A stretch of DNA of 64,000 nt from Malurus cyaneus samueli. Lineage: Eukaryota > Chordata > Aves > Passeriformes > Maluridae. The stretch is taken from positions 9,140,356 to 9,204,355 of the forward strand of contig CM019214.1 in NCBI GenBank assembly GCA_009741485.1, given 5' to 3'. Positions 13,850 to 26,329 of this stretch are shown one piece after another. The notes under the pieces are model-generated. The model made no database searches. It was not told the DNA's origin and saw nothing but the letters and a program-made list of their open reading frames with translations. The stretch's first letter is position 1; the number at the start of each line of letters is the position of its first letter. Made by a program: the position numbers and the translations under genes.

Positions 13850-14420
13850 TGACATCATCCCCCCCACCTCCCATACATCTTATTGTAATACATCAGTGTA
13901 TTTATGAGGTCTTTATTAGACAGGACAAATTTATTTTTCATGTGCTAAATTGTTTATGCCCTTTTAAAAGTGCGCTGCATCCTCAGCGTTGGGCTTTTGG
14001 TTGTCTGCCTGACAATGATGGAGTGTTATGTTCTAACAAGTGCATTAAGATCTTGTCCTGGTGCATATTCTGAGCTGTTTGTGAAATGACAGTGATAAGG
14101 AGAGACAGACAGACATGGACTGGATCAGGTGTGCATGTATCTTTTAGGAAACTCAAGCCAGTTCGGGTTGGTGGTGGTCATTGATTATCGTCTTCTTTGT
14201 AAAATCAGAATCCCCAAAGGAGCCCCCTCCTGTTTAGATTATTAAATTGGGGTCATATTTGCAAAATTACTCGTTGCCAATTTGCAAAGTGTGCTTATGA
14301 AGATCTGCTTGCTTATTTTGGAGCCTGGGTGACAGCTGATTGATCCAATGAGAGGGCTGCTACCAGCCCTACTTCTACTAAAGTTATTACTTTATTAGCA
14401 AGTCTCTTCTAATTAGTATG
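13850..14420. promoter_or_regulatory. Candidate conserved regulatory element with MEIS/E-box/PBX/CCAAT cluster
   Basis: This stretch has dense developmental factor cores. At 14330-14349, TGACAG (MEIS/TGIF type), CAGCTG (E-box), TGATTGAT (PBX type) and CCAAT overlap or abut within 20 bp, and several ATTA cores follow up to 14415. Sequence complexity is high and no repeat is present. Motif identity is seen directly; function and conservation are inference. Confidence 0.35.
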
Positions 14421-14720
14421 CAGAGTCTGGAGTGAATTCATTCATTTTAGGCATGCTGGTCATGTTCCTGGGCTTGTGTGTTCTGGCTAGCCTCTGGCTA
14501 GCCTGGAAATCCAAGGGGTTCCTTGCCAGCATGCTGCAGCTTTTCCAAGGGAATATGTAGGAGTAATTAACAAAAGCCTCTGCCTGCCTGCCCCAGCAGG
14601 ATCTGTGCAGATCCAACCCTCTCGTGGTCGATGAAAAGTCATTCACCACAGAGGACAGAAAAAGAGCAAAGAGCGTGACTGGGGCTGGGGGCTGGGGGAC
14701 ACCTTCCTGGGCAGGAGGGG

Positions 14721-14945
14721 ACAGCCTAACCCTACCTACACCCTAAAGTACAGGCCAGCCAGGGAACAGCCTAACCCTGCCTACACCCTAAAGTACAGGC
14801 CAGCCAGGGAACAGCCTAACCCTGCCTACACCCTAAAGTACAGGCCAGCCAGGGAACAGCCTAACCCTGCCTACACCCTAAAGTACAGGCCAGCCAGGGA
14901 ACAGCCTAACCCTGCCTACACCCTAAAGTACAGCCAGCCACGGCA
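14721..14945. repeat. 45-bp minisatellite, five copies
   Basis: Five head-to-tail copies of a 45-bp unit start at 14721, 14766, 14811, 14856 and 14901. Copies 2-4 are identical. Copy 1 differs at one visible base (CCCTACC instead of CCCTGCC), and copy 5 lacks one G and diverges at its end. Each unit holds two CCTAA-type cores (CTAACCCTG and ACCCTAAAG), so the minus strand carries telomere-like TTAGGG words. The near-identity of the central copies suggests recent expansion and possible length variation. Confidence 0.95.
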
Positions 14946-17900
14946 GGGAAGTGTCCAAGATCCCAAGTCACGAGTGGCACCACACAGCACGGGTGAAAAA
15001 CACCTCTGTGTGCCACTTTCACAGTATCAGCCCTGCAAACGCTGCTCATGAATATTTCCTCCTTTGGGAAGCAGAGGAAAACCTCTGTGCCTCCTAGGAG
15101 AATTTCCACTTTGTCTCCCTGAGGAAAGCCAGCCCTTAAACTCAGTGACAAGGACGGCAGCAAAAGAGTCTGTGAACTGTAGTCCTGTGGCCACTTGAAG
15201 TTCTCAGCTTAGCTGGTCTTGATGGATGGATCAGATCTGATTTAAAAGAAGGGAATAAGTGTCTATTGATGTTTCTCTGCTATATTTTTTTTTCTCTCCA
15301 ACTTTCCAAGAAACAAGGCTATTTTGAATCTTCTCTCCATGTTAATGAATACAGCCTCGGGATTTTTTCTCACCCAGTTCCACACTTTGCCTTGTCATCG
15401 TATTAGAGAGTGGCACAGCATGGAGAAGAGGTAGAAGAAATCTCACTATGTGAAGAACACGACAGGAGGGTGACACAGGCTAGAAGATGTCTATCAAATC
15501 AGCTCGCTGTCACTGAGGGGGAAGGGAGACACATGGCCATTAATTTGGGGAAAAAAATAGATCTGACTTCCCACTCTGATTGAGTGTTTGATTTTTGGTT
15601 TGTTTTTTTCAGCAAACATTCCATGGTTACAGGGAAGTTTGGATTTACAGAAGAAAAACGAGAAGAGTGGAGGCCATTGTGTTTAAACCTCATCTGACTA
15701 GCAAATACAGCTATTGATCAGATACTCATTTTATTGCTAAATTTTGCCTTTTCCTTCTCTATGTGTGATTTTTCCCTGGAAATGAGCCAAAGGAAACTGC
15801 CTGCCCAGCTGAGAACAGCGTCACGCACACCCTGGGAACTTTCCCTGGACCCACATTACAGAGTCTGTGCTGTTTGTGATGCTGCAGGTGGAAAGACTCA
15901 GGACTGTCCTGCTTTCTCAGCTCTTGTGTCCAAACTGTGGAGGGAAAACAGCAGCACTTTCAAAATACTCACCAGAGCTCGGGATTTTCACAGCAGTCAG
16001 CCTGGTGGAGAGTCAATGCCAGCTTGTGATGGCTTAGGGTATTGTATTTATGGCAAAGTGACATATGAAGCAATGCTTGACACCACTGAGTTTGTCAGTA
16101 AGATAACTGAGAGCCTTAAGAGCTCTGCTGGCTGAACTGTGGAGTCATCATCCTCCTGATTACCTGTGCAGAGCTGGGATGGGGGTCTGAAGCACTGAAG
16201 AGGACATCTCGTGTCTTACCACATTGGAGTCTGGAAATTCTGCCTTCAAGCTGCCTGGGCTGAATCTCATGTGGCCAGAGCATAATTGAAAAATTTGGTT
16301 CCAGGGCAAATTTGAAAATTAAACAAGGACTTGAGGGAGTGGCCCCCATGGAAACCATGTCAACGAACAAACAGCATCCGAGGATTTCAGTGATGTTTGT
16401 ATAAGGAGGATAATGTTTGCTTGATTCTTGAGGGCTTTAACTGTCTGTCATTCTGCTACAGCAGAGCAACAGAAACTAATTGAAAGAAACCAAAACCAAA
16501 CAGAGGTGTGATAAGTTATTTGAAATCTGAAATGCGAGTTATATGGCACAGTTTTGATAGGCAACATCATGTCACATGGAAGCATTTGTTATTGGAACAA
16601 AGTAATTTTTAGAAGATAATTTCCATTGCAGACTTCACTTTACCTGCTGAGAACTCATTGTTGGAAGAGAAGTATTCTAAAAATGAGCAAAAGTGGTAGA
16701 TTTCTATTCTAAGATTTGTAATTTTTATTTAATTCAAGCCACTGGCAAAAATTTGGGGTGGTTCTGTTAAAAAGAATTAACGACAGTTTCTTGCTGGATG
16801 CAATCCCTTTAACTTGGAGGGACCACACAAAACCAGTGTTCCCAAGGGAGCCACACAACAGTGAGTTCTTTGCCAAAACTCCAAGCCTTTTCAGCCTCTA
16901 AGCAACAACTCTCACAGATATTTCTCAGGGTCCTACCATCAGCAGTTCTGTGTCGGTCTCTGAGGGTTTCCTTTCTATTTCCTTCTTTTTTTTCCTCTCT
17001 GTATTTGTACTTTTTTCCTTCTCTTATGCGTTTGTGTACCTACAACCACAGAGCCCTCTCTTTAAACTACACCCAGCACACTCCATCCTTCCATGCAAAT
17101 GAGGCTCCTTATAAGCTCCTTACATTTTCATCTGGGCCTTGACATGAGCCCATGTTTTGGATGGAGGGTGCTATTCCTTCAGCAAGCTAGTTTAATAAAA
17201 GAGCTGAAGGCTTCTCACACCTTAAACAAAGGGTAGATGCTTTGCCCAAATATGTTTAATCCAACAGAGTGCCATTGCAAGTTTAAATACATTTTCTGAC
17301 ACTTAAACTCTAATGCTGAGAATGGAGATTACCTCTCATTCCCTGGAAATGCAGTGTTTGGAACAAGGGGACCTTGGTCCTGTTCAGAGTACAGGGGTGC
17401 TATTTATACCTCTGCACACCATGAGTGGTGATAATGCACTCTGAAATGTTTTTCCAGGTAGAGACTGGAACACACAGTCCTTCCAGAAGAGAAAGCATTT
17501 ATGACTGTGCTTTTTGCCTGTTCTCCATGAGCCTGAATTCAGAGGGCAGACGGAAAAATGTCAGAAATTCCCAACAGAGGAAATCTCACACGAAGAGGAG
17601 CAAAATGTTAAAAAGACAGTGGGAGAAGCTTTGTGGCAGTAGGCTCCACTTCCACTCAGGCCATACTGAGGGCTGATCCCACCCCAAAACCCAACTGCAG
17701 CTTCTCCCAGTCCCCTTTGAACTGATCACTTGCAGCACTGTTCTGCCTTTGCATGGCAGTGCGTCACTGAGCTACCGTGAGCATTTTCCAGGATTAACTC
17801 TGCTCTGCTCCTCAATTGGTTTCAACGGGTTTAGCAAGCCTTTTTTTAGCCAGCGTGGAGAAGCTAATGCTCTTACTTCTCAAGCTTTTTAAAAAGTGCA

Positions 17901-20086
17901 CGAAGCCAGATCATCCCCTCCCAGTTTTGCCACAGAAGGCATGTAGCTAGCAGAAAGCCTCCAAAGATAGTTTGAAATCTTTTCCAGGGAAGGGAACGGG
18001 GCTTAAGAGACCTCAGCTTTCAACCTCCTTGTCCTCAAGACTGCAGAGAAGGTGAAGAGCTCTGTCAGAACCCAGAGAATTGCACAGGGCTGTCCCATTC
18101 CCTGGAAACCGGGGGGGAAAGTGGTCAGAAAACTCATGATTCACAGTGAGACGAATTCCCAGCGAGGACTGTCTGAATTCAAGACATTTAGGTGGAGCAT
18201 GAGCAGAGTGAGATCTGAGCTGCCTGGTCACTTGTGTGAGTGACAGGCTGGGTGGTGACTGACACAAGTCACTCATGCTGGAGTCTGTGCAGAAGGATCA
18301 GCCTCCAGCTAAGGAGCAGCAGTATTTCACTGCACTAAGGTGATGGACAGCATTCAGCATTTTTTCCATTCCTGCCTCTCTCAGATTGAACCACTTGAAG
18401 ATGGGAGTGAGATGAGAAGCCCCTTGGATTTCAGCAGGCACCGTGGTGGTGAATGCCTGAGGGATAAATTAGCATTGTACACCTTTGTTGTGTACAATGA
18501 GGTTGTGCTCCTTTCGGATCAACAGCAGGGTGGGACAGAGAGAAGGCCTTCTCTATCCTGTTCTTTTGCCATATTCATTGATAAGGTGGAGTTTTTTGTT
18601 TGAGAGGCTTCAGTGAAATTGTTATTAAACACATTTTATTTCTTAAGAGTTGAAAGAAGTCTGGCACAGTCGTGCTAGGCACAGTACAAGGACCCTAAAG
18701 TGTTGCCCTGAAAGGCTCAAAAGATAAATAAGTTTCATGTGAGGCTGGGCTGTTTCTTTTTTTGATTTTGAGTTTTTTTTCAATGTGTTCTGAGCTCTTG
18801 AAGAGTAACAGGTAATGTGTGTCCACTCATGGGAGGCAGAACAAAAGCACATTTAGAGAGGAAAAAATAGTTTTGTTTCCAAAGCCATACTCCTCCTTCT
18901 CACCAGGAGCAGTACTGAACTGAGTGATGCAAAATCTTCTGTGAGAGAGAGGGAATCACAACTGGCTGTGGCCAATCATCAGTAGAAATAGTCTTCTGAT
19001 GTCAGCTTGGCTTCTATGTAATTTTAACTGTCACAAAGATTTGGAGGAAGACTTGATGATTCATCACACCTCTTTACCCCTTTTTAGGCAAAAAAACCCC
19101 TTAATGGCTAGTTTAAGAGCTAAGTAATGACTGGTTATATAACCTTGTTAAGTACATGGCAGAGCTACGGAAAATGGCTTTTCATTTTGGCTTTCCACTG
19201 ACTCAGAGATTTTGTGTTTGTCAAATCAGGCTATTACGGAGCAGCAATGGAAGAACTAATGTAAACTAATTTGGAACTGCTGGAGCAGCTGCTCTTCCTC
19301 TTTCCCTGCTGCAGGCTGGTCACACCGAGCACACTGTGCTGCCCCATTCGAGGGGGAGGAGGATTGTGATTTTTGTGAGTGCTAGGCTGGGCTAATCTCA
19401 GATGGAGGCCTGGATACATGTGAAGAGTTCAACACGTGTACAGCATCTGATGGATGTGCAAAATGAAAAGGGCAGAATTCTCCAGGCTCAATTTTGGTAG
19501 AAACATCTGCTGAAAGCATTTGCTGTCTTTTTTTTTTTTCCTTTTTTTTTTTTTTTTTTTTTTTTTGTATTTTGTGATTGTGGTTTCTTGATGTTCAAGT
19601 GTAGGTTTATCTTTTCCATTATCCCAACAGAAGGAAGAGTGAGTCACATGAACCGAATTAAACTTTTCCATAGAGCTCAGAGTATTCAGTTGGTCCCATT
19701 AAAGTCTGGATATCAGACTCAGGACTGTAGAAGGGTTTGCCAGAAGGGTTGTAATTCCACGATTATTCCAGGCTGCAACTTTACAGAAAGCACCAAAACT
19801 GAGTGCAGGGCAGCTTTCAATCTGTTCATTGACAGAATTTTGGGTGTCTGAGTACAAGAGATGATGGAGAAAAGCTGATGTGATCTTCTGCATGTGAAAC
19901 CACCTCAGATCTTCTTGTTCCAGAGCAGAACCTCATGGATATATTTACCTCAAGGTCCATATTTACCTTGTGTTGTGAGCTTCTGAGTGTTGTCTTTAAA
20001 ACAGGCACACACAGAGCCACACACACAAATATTTATATAAAATGTTCTTGCCATATATCCAAAAGAAGAAATTCATATCTTATTAA
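14946..20086. other. Single-copy non-coding DNA, no gene seen
   Basis: No supportable gene. One plus-strand open frame of 133 codons (15734-16135) does not resemble a protein I know and has no convincing splice context. The stretch contains a T-rich tract at 19528-19566 (with 25 consecutive T from 19542) and a small perfect hairpin at 18473-18499 that is listed separately. Confidence 0.55.
18473..18499. repeat. Perfect 10-bp inverted repeat with 7-nt loop
   Basis: CATTGTACAC at 18473-18482 is followed after a 7-nt loop (CTTTGTT) by its exact reverse complement at 18490-18499. No pairing extends outside the stem. It is too short for a pre-miRNA and has no T-tract, so no function is assigned. 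Confidence 0.8.
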
Positions 20087-20091
20087 CTGAT
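20087..20091. repeat. Target-site duplication, left copy (CTGAT)
   Basis: Five-base direct repeat immediately left of the ERVL-like LTR; the second copy is at 20860-20864. A 5-bp duplication is the length expected for ERVL-class integrations. Confidence 0.85.
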
Positions 20092-20859
20092 TGTCTTGGT
20101 TTGAAAGACAGGTGTTTTGCCAATAAAGGCAGGGACCCCCCACTTGGAGTGGTGTATATGACCCCCCTTCCCTCTGACTTATTATAGCTTTGGAAAAAAA
20201 ACACGGGCTTCCAGGCAAGAGTATGGGGGAAAGGGAATAACAGTTTTATTAATATGTATAACAAAGTGAAAATAAGTAATAATAACAGTAGCACCATCCA
20301 GCCCAGCCACAAACCCAGTGACAGCCTCACACAGAGATACTCACCTGATTCCCCGGTGACTGCAGGAGCGCTGTGGTGCAGGTCCTGGCTGGTTCAGATC
20401 TCCCACCTGGCCAAGGAGGGGCACAGAATGGGCAGAGATGGATAGAAAAAAAAAAGTTCCTCTGCAAACTCACAGCGGATACGCCGATCTCAGTGCTCCT
20501 TTGACCAACGCAGCACGAATCTGAGGGGTCCCAGGCAAGGCACCGGGGCAGGAGTCACAGTGGCACAGCGCAAAACAGAGAACCAAGAGCAGTTCAACTC
20601 CTACCTAACACAGTACATGGCGCAAGCTCCCTCTCTGAGCGCAGGAGCAGGCAATATTAGTATAGTTACCCGCCACCCACCACCCCACACCTCCTCCCAG
20701 TACTTAGCAAGATCGTTTTGGGTGGGTGTAGTTGCCTATTGTCTTTACTAACGCCCTGCCATCAAGAGATGAGCTGGCAATCAGTGTATCCCAGCAACAA
20801 AATGGGAAAGAAAAAATTCCCAAGAAAGGAAACAAAAGAAGATCCCATAAGCCACAACA
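20092..20859 (-). mobile_element. Solo LTR of an ERVL-like endogenous retrovirus, minus strand
   Basis: A 768-bp element bounded by TG...CA and by perfect 5-bp direct repeats CTGAT on both sides. On the minus strand it begins TGTTGTGGCTTATGGG and ends with CAAACCAAGACA, which I recognise as a typical passerine ERVL LTR pattern. A polyadenylation signal AATAAA lies on the minus strand (20245-20250), leaving about 150 bases of R/U5 to the 3' end, a normal layout. No internal retroviral region follows on either side, so this is a solo LTR produced by recombination between two LTRs. Intact termini and target duplication suggest a moderately young insertion. Short open frames inside it are chance. 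Confidence 0.9.
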
Positions 20860-20864
20860 CTGAT
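20860..20864. repeat. Target-site duplication, right copy (CTGAT)
   Basis: Perfect copy of the five bases left of the LTR, which fixes the right boundary of the element. Confidence 0.85.
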
Positions 20865-22439
20865 GAAAGACTAAATAGTCTCCTTGGAAAGTCCACTGTC
20901 CTTCACATGGCTGCAGGTAACTGCTTTGTAACACGGGAAATGATCCATCAGTCCCACACCTGCAGAGCATCATCCTTTCCCTACAGCCCACCCACTGCCT
21001 GTTCCATTGCAGCTCCCTGCCCACATTTACTCCTTGAACCCTGTGTGACGAGACCAGCATTCAAATGAGCAAGGGAAAGGAGTCAGAAGCACAGTTTTTT
21101 TCACCTGTGTGTGGAATTCCTGGCAAAACCATGGAACTTAGCCTAGATGTGTCTAGGATATTTTCTGCCCCCACTACTGCCAGCAGCAGGGGAGGTGCTG
21201 TGGCTGCCACCAACAGCAGTGGCAATCTCCAAATACTTATTGGGCCATTTAATACCTTGAAAAGATTCTGTTGTACATAATGGAAATTGGAAGCCCCATA
21301 GTTTCAATGTGCATTAAATTTTCCCATGATTAGTACCTTAGAAAATTCCTCAAGCTGCTTCCCTTGCATGGATGTCTCATGAAAGATCACAGCATCCCCA
21401 GAAGCACTGGGGTATATAGGAGAGTATGGCTAGAGGAAATCTGGGTTTTCTCTCATTTTCATTCATTTTCATTTCATTTTGAGACTGAAATCGAAGCAAT
21501 TGTATTCATGAAAATGAATGTGCTCATCCTGATTGTTTCAGCTTTTTTCCCCTCATTTATTATTAACATCAGGGCACAGTTTCATATTCCTGTGTAGCAA
21601 AAAGAAATCAGAGTTGAAATAAAATTAATTGTCAAGGTTTAAATAAGTTTAATTGCCTGTTAGAAAGTGATAGAGGCAAGGAATGCTGTTCCTCATTTTC
21701 CCTCTTTCAGCTGTCTCAGGATGATGCTTTAGGTCCTTCCCAGCAAAGTAATTCTTGGAAAGGTTTATTGGGAAAGGTCTCCCCTTCCCCAGAATACATT
21801 TTCTCAATCTCCATGTAACTAAGACTAAAATCTGTTCCACAACTTTAGTAAAACTTTTTGTCATTAGTAAAATTCTTGGGTTTGCATTGTCAGCGTTTTC
21901 TGAACTGGGTTTCCTTTTTACTCTCAGTAAATTTCAAAATGAATATGGCTTATATGGGGTCATTCATCCAGTCATGCAATCCACAGCAAAGAATTATTTG
22001 GGAAAAGACCTGGCATAACTTCATCATAGAAAATACAACAAAATTGTCCAGCTTTCTTTTTTTTTTTTTTTTTTTTTCTAACTTTGTCACCTTTTTGAGA
22101 AAGGAAAGGTAACTTAGCAGTAAAAAAATCAGTTTATTGTTTGATCTCCTCCTCCATTCTACAATATGTGCATATATAGTGGCAGGCTTGTCATCTATCT
22201 TTAGCTAAAAACTGCAGTGAATTTTGTGTGCAAGGCATTTTTCAGGGATGTACAGTGGCTACGAGTCCAGGCAGGTGCTTTTATTCTTCTGTCTTGCACC
22301 AAGGTAAATCTGGAGGGTTTTGTTCCCCCCCCAAAATCACCTCTGGATTTAGATGAGCACAGCTGAATATTGAATCTGCCACAGCGTCTTCTGAGCACAA
22401 AGACTCTGAAATGGATTTGTGAGTCTTAAATCAGTCCCT
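20865..22439. other. Single-copy non-coding DNA, no gene seen
   Basis: No exon or known repeat is recognised. A T-run of 21 bases lies at 22057-22077. The part 21450-21700 is AT-rich with ATTTTC-type repeats, which look like simple composition. Confidence 0.55.
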
Positions 22440-23350
22440 GGGGCATCCTAGTCCACACTGTAAAACCACCGTATGTAAATTGTCACCGTTAAATAAGTTG
22501 CTCAGGAGGGAGGGAGAACAGGATGGGAATTGAAGTTACTCAGAGCCCTTGCTGGGTTTCAGACAGGGCTGCCCTTCCAGTTCAGAAGTCTCTGAAATGC
22601 AGGGGAGGAGATGGTATGGCTGCCATATGGACCCCGTGTGCCAGATGGGGAGGTTGCCTCCGTTACTCCCACGTTCGGCAGAAAAACAGAAATAAAAAAT
22701 GAAATGTAAAAACTGAGCCCCTTTTCATTCAGCCACAGGAACAGGGAGGAAGAGGAGAGCAGGCCCTCCTTTGAGAGTATTTATCTGATAATTCATTAGC
22801 TGGTGTTCCCCGTTTTTCATCCCTTCAGGGAAGTCTGCACAGAATTTATTGCTGAGACATTAATGAATTTTTAAGCTGTCAGGGAGTCACGTAAATAAGT
22901 AGTATCCTGGATTGTTACACAGCCATTATCAGGTCAAAATGAATGCACAGGAACTGTTCCTTCAAGCAAAGAGTAAATCTTGACATGGAGTTAAGGCACC
23001 AAGTCCCTCACAGGAATCCCTGCATGGCCCTGCTCAAGGAGAGTCGAGCTGTTTCCTCAACCCTCTCCCCTCTGAGGGGTCAAACAGTTTCCCCCAAAGA
23101 GAATATTTTGCTTTTTCCAGAAAGACCTCAACAATAACATTTTGTGGCTTTACTGTGGTAGAAGGAAAAGGATATTAAAAAGTTTAAGTGCCCGTGGCCT
23201 TGGCTTTTCCTTCCACGAGCCAGACAGGCAAGGTTTAATTGTATGGTTGTGAGTATTTCCATTAATTTTAATGGAACTAGTTGCTGCCTTTATAAACATT
23301 GGAAAAAATGAAGCAGCAGATTTTATGACTGGACCAATTCTATGAAATCT
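22440..23350. promoter_or_regulatory. Candidate conserved regulatory region
   Basis: Repeat-free, AT-biased sequence with many homeodomain-like cores (ATTAGC, TAATGA, CATTAAT), a GATAA core near 22787, and TTATAAAC-like and ATTGTT cores. No coding potential. It resembles the gene-desert enhancer stretches seen elsewhere in the window; this is inference from composition. Confidence 0.3.
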
Positions 23351-25079
23351 TCTCTTCGGTGCTAGGACTTGATTTGTTCAGCACAAGGGGATTATTTGTT
23401 TGCTTTTTTACTCTGCAGAGGAGAAAAAAACCTTTCCCATTCCAAAACAGATAATCGTGCATGAAAACCAGACATGTTAACTATCAGAAGCAAGGATTCA
23501 CATGCCCTGGTGCCTCTAGTCACATTAATGTCAATGTGCTTTGGATCATTAGCTCTTAAGCCTCTAATGATGTTCCCTAATGACTCTGCTGTTCTTCCTC
23601 CTCCATCAGACTCTCTCCAACCTGCAGAAGGTGTGCTAACTTTTCAAGATTTTGCTGTAGGAAAGCCTTGAAAAAACACGTGAATATCCCAATAATATAT
23701 GAGACTTTACCTGTTGGGAGTCTGGAATGTAATTTACAGGCGGTTGTATCCACAATATTCATTACGTGAAGGCTCAAGTTCTCAGTCATTTTTTATTTCA
23801 TTCATTTATTCTGCTTCGGGAGTGAGAATAAAAAGGAACACCTGTCCCCAGATTAAGACAACTTGCCATTAATTTAAAACTGCAATATAGATGCTGGTTA
23901 CAGAACCATCACCTCCCCCCCTCCCTTTATACACACACTTCCCTGTCCTGACCAGAAATCAGCATTTTCTCCTGGCCAGGCTCAAGGCTGGGGCACAGCA
24001 TCATGGTGTTGCCTTCAGCTTTCCCAGGGTGAGGTTTGGCAACCAGGTGCTTTGCTCTGCATGGGTAGAAAGCTCCCTTCTCTACAAAGCCACAGTGTAT
24101 TCTGCCTTTGTTTCCAGCCTGTCAAACTGTTTATATTCCTTTCCAAATCTAAGGGTGAGCAGGGCAGCCCCACTACAGCAATCTGTGTAAGCCCTGCCCA
24201 TGTGCTACAGGCAGGGATAAAGCCCAAAGGGTTCTTAGTCAGCCACTCTCTTCCACTTGCAACTTCTCTACCTCTCAGAGATATTGTTCTCCATTTTAAA
24301 CAGAGCAGAATTTGACCCTCCAGGCTGGCTGTTATTGCAAAAATTTAGGGAAAATTTGTAAGCCACATGCAGAATGTAGGAAACAGTGCTTTCCATTGAA
24401 GCTGTGCAGTAGAGAGCCCTCAAGCTGTTCAGAGGGTTTGTAACTTAGCTTGCTGTGCTCTAGGTGCCAGAGTACAGCCCTACCAATAATAAAGAGGTTG
24501 CCAGACCCTTCACATTTGGGCATAATCTCTGGCCTCACCACTTGCCCGTATGATCTCTTCTCACATTTTTGTCACACAAACAGCACCAGGAAGACCACGG
24601 TTCTTTTGACAGTCAGAGCTATCTCACTGCCTTTTGACACTGCTGCTGCTCATGGTTAGAAAGACAGGGAACAAGACTTTCTCAGCCCATGTGTCAGAGA
24701 AAGCAGCATGACAGCATCAAGGGAATCCTCCCGCTCCTCACACTAACTGGAGAAGGCACAAGAAAAATCTTCGTAAGGAAAAACCGGGAGGAAAACACTG
24801 GTGAGTCGGCAGAAACATTTTTGCTGAGTGACTGGAGAGAAATGCAGCATCCCCTGCCAGGCCAGTCACCTTGGGGAGGTTCGGCTCTTTGGCTCCAGCA
24901 CCTGTAGGGGAGCATCTCCCAAGCCTGCTCCGCTAAAGCAGCAGCAATCCATGGGATGAATTGCCCTCTAGAGGTACTCTGCTCTCTCTCCGCTGAGCTT
25001 GCTGCGAGCTGGGACAGCCTCCTTGGACCTGAGCCTTTACAGAGCCCTTAAACAGCCACAGTTCAGCGAGGTGACTGCT
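23351..25079. other. Single-copy non-coding DNA, no gene seen
   Basis: Moderate-GC sequence without a recognisable exon, RNA gene or mobile element. The open frames are below about 100 codons and unfamiliar. Confidence 0.55.
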
Positions 25080-25620
25080 CCACAAATCCCCTTCTCTGCG
25101 AGGGAATTCACCCTTTAGGATCATATGTCGTCCCTCCGTGTCGCCTCGGCTGGGCACGGCAGGAATCATTGTGCAATCAATATTATTAATACAGCAAACC
25201 AGCGCTGGCTCTAAATATGCACACACCGAGCAAACAAATCGAAACGGCACAAGAGGTCTTTGTGGTAGCACAGCTTCAAAGCTGAGGTTGTAATCACACA
25301 GAAGCTAAGGAATGCAAATGTGTGGTAATCAGAGTATTGTAACTCATCCATCCAAATGTTAATAGTATTTTCTCACCATATATTACATTAGCATTAATGG
25401 CTTAGGTTCAAATTCGGCACTGTTTTCTACAATTATGACTCATTTTTCAGCTAAGGGGACTATCCATGGTAATAAGCATCGCAGCAGCAGGATTTTTAAA
25501 GGCTTATGTGAGTGCACCGTGTGTGTGATTCTCCCCGTAATAACTTCTGAAACCCTCTGGCCAAAGCAACAAAATGCAGAAGCGCAGAGAAATTGCTTAG
25601 GTGGTTCAGCTCCTGCAGGT
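25080..25620. promoter_or_regulatory. Candidate conserved regulatory element
   Basis: High-complexity stretch with CpGs in the first part and then a run of homeodomain and POU-like cores: AATATTATTAAT near 25177, ATGCAAATGTG near 25313, and CATTAGCATTAATGG near 25387-25402. The sequence shows no repeats and no convincing reading frame. The density of such cores is what one expects of a developmental enhancer. Conservation is not demonstrated here. Confidence 0.4.
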
Positions 25621-26329
25621 CTGTGAAAATAAGGAACTGTGAAGAGAAGAGAGCTGCTGCTGGACAGGATGCCATGCTGCTGGATGGGCTCAGGCACTGC
25701 TGGACACTGGAGACCTTCCAGACCTAAACCAAGGGAGAGACTCCCCATCTCTCAGCTGTCCAAGCATTTTGCTCCTCTCAGGGCCAATGAACTGCTCGTT
25801 CATTGAATGGTGTCCCGAAGCAAGAGACAGATTACAACCTGTATTTTACTGTGCCATATTCTGCAGCTATCCTAAAAGAAAGAGAAAATAAACACCCAGG
25901 TTGCTCTGGGTGTACAACCTGGCTGCTGTCCTCCCAAACAGAAACGCTGTCACAGTGACACAGGGCTCTGGTGCACACAGGTTCCTATGCTCATTTCCTT
26001 CTCTGTATAATAATAATAACAACAGCAATGCCTGGATAAAATCCAGGAATGGATTTTCTTATGGAAAGCAGCAGCAGGCTAGACAACCCCTTTTCCTTGC
26101 ATCATGCAGGGAATTCTGCTTCATCATGGTCTCCCCACCTGGGTGTTCCTTAGGTATGGGTAAGGTGCATGCAAAGAGTAAATTCTTAAGCCAATATGAA
26201 TTCTGTCACCTGAAAACACAATGAAAAATATCACTGGATTTCATTGTAATGGTTGCTTGAATAGACTAGCTTTTCCTAAGCTAAAAAAAAGGAGTATAGA
26301 ATAAAAGCACAAATTATTCTGTGTCACAG
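25621..26329. other. Single-copy non-coding DNA, no gene seen
   Basis: A short imperfect AATAAT run near 26007-26020 and a small inverted repeat near 25892-25912 (CACCCAG...CTGGGTG) are the only visible structures. Confidence 0.5.

Noticed and set aside
14721..14945. CRISPR-like array
   Set aside because: The repeat units abut without unique spacers and the DNA is vertebrate; it is a minisatellite.
14721..14945. Interstitial telomeric repeat
   Set aside because: TTAGGG words occur on the minus strand but only once or twice per 45-bp unit, not as a tandem hexamer array.
15734..16135. 133-codon frame, one of the more protein-like in composition
   Set aside because: No domain, signal or homology that I can recognise, and no splice-site or promoter context; expected by chance in 64 kb of six-frame translation.
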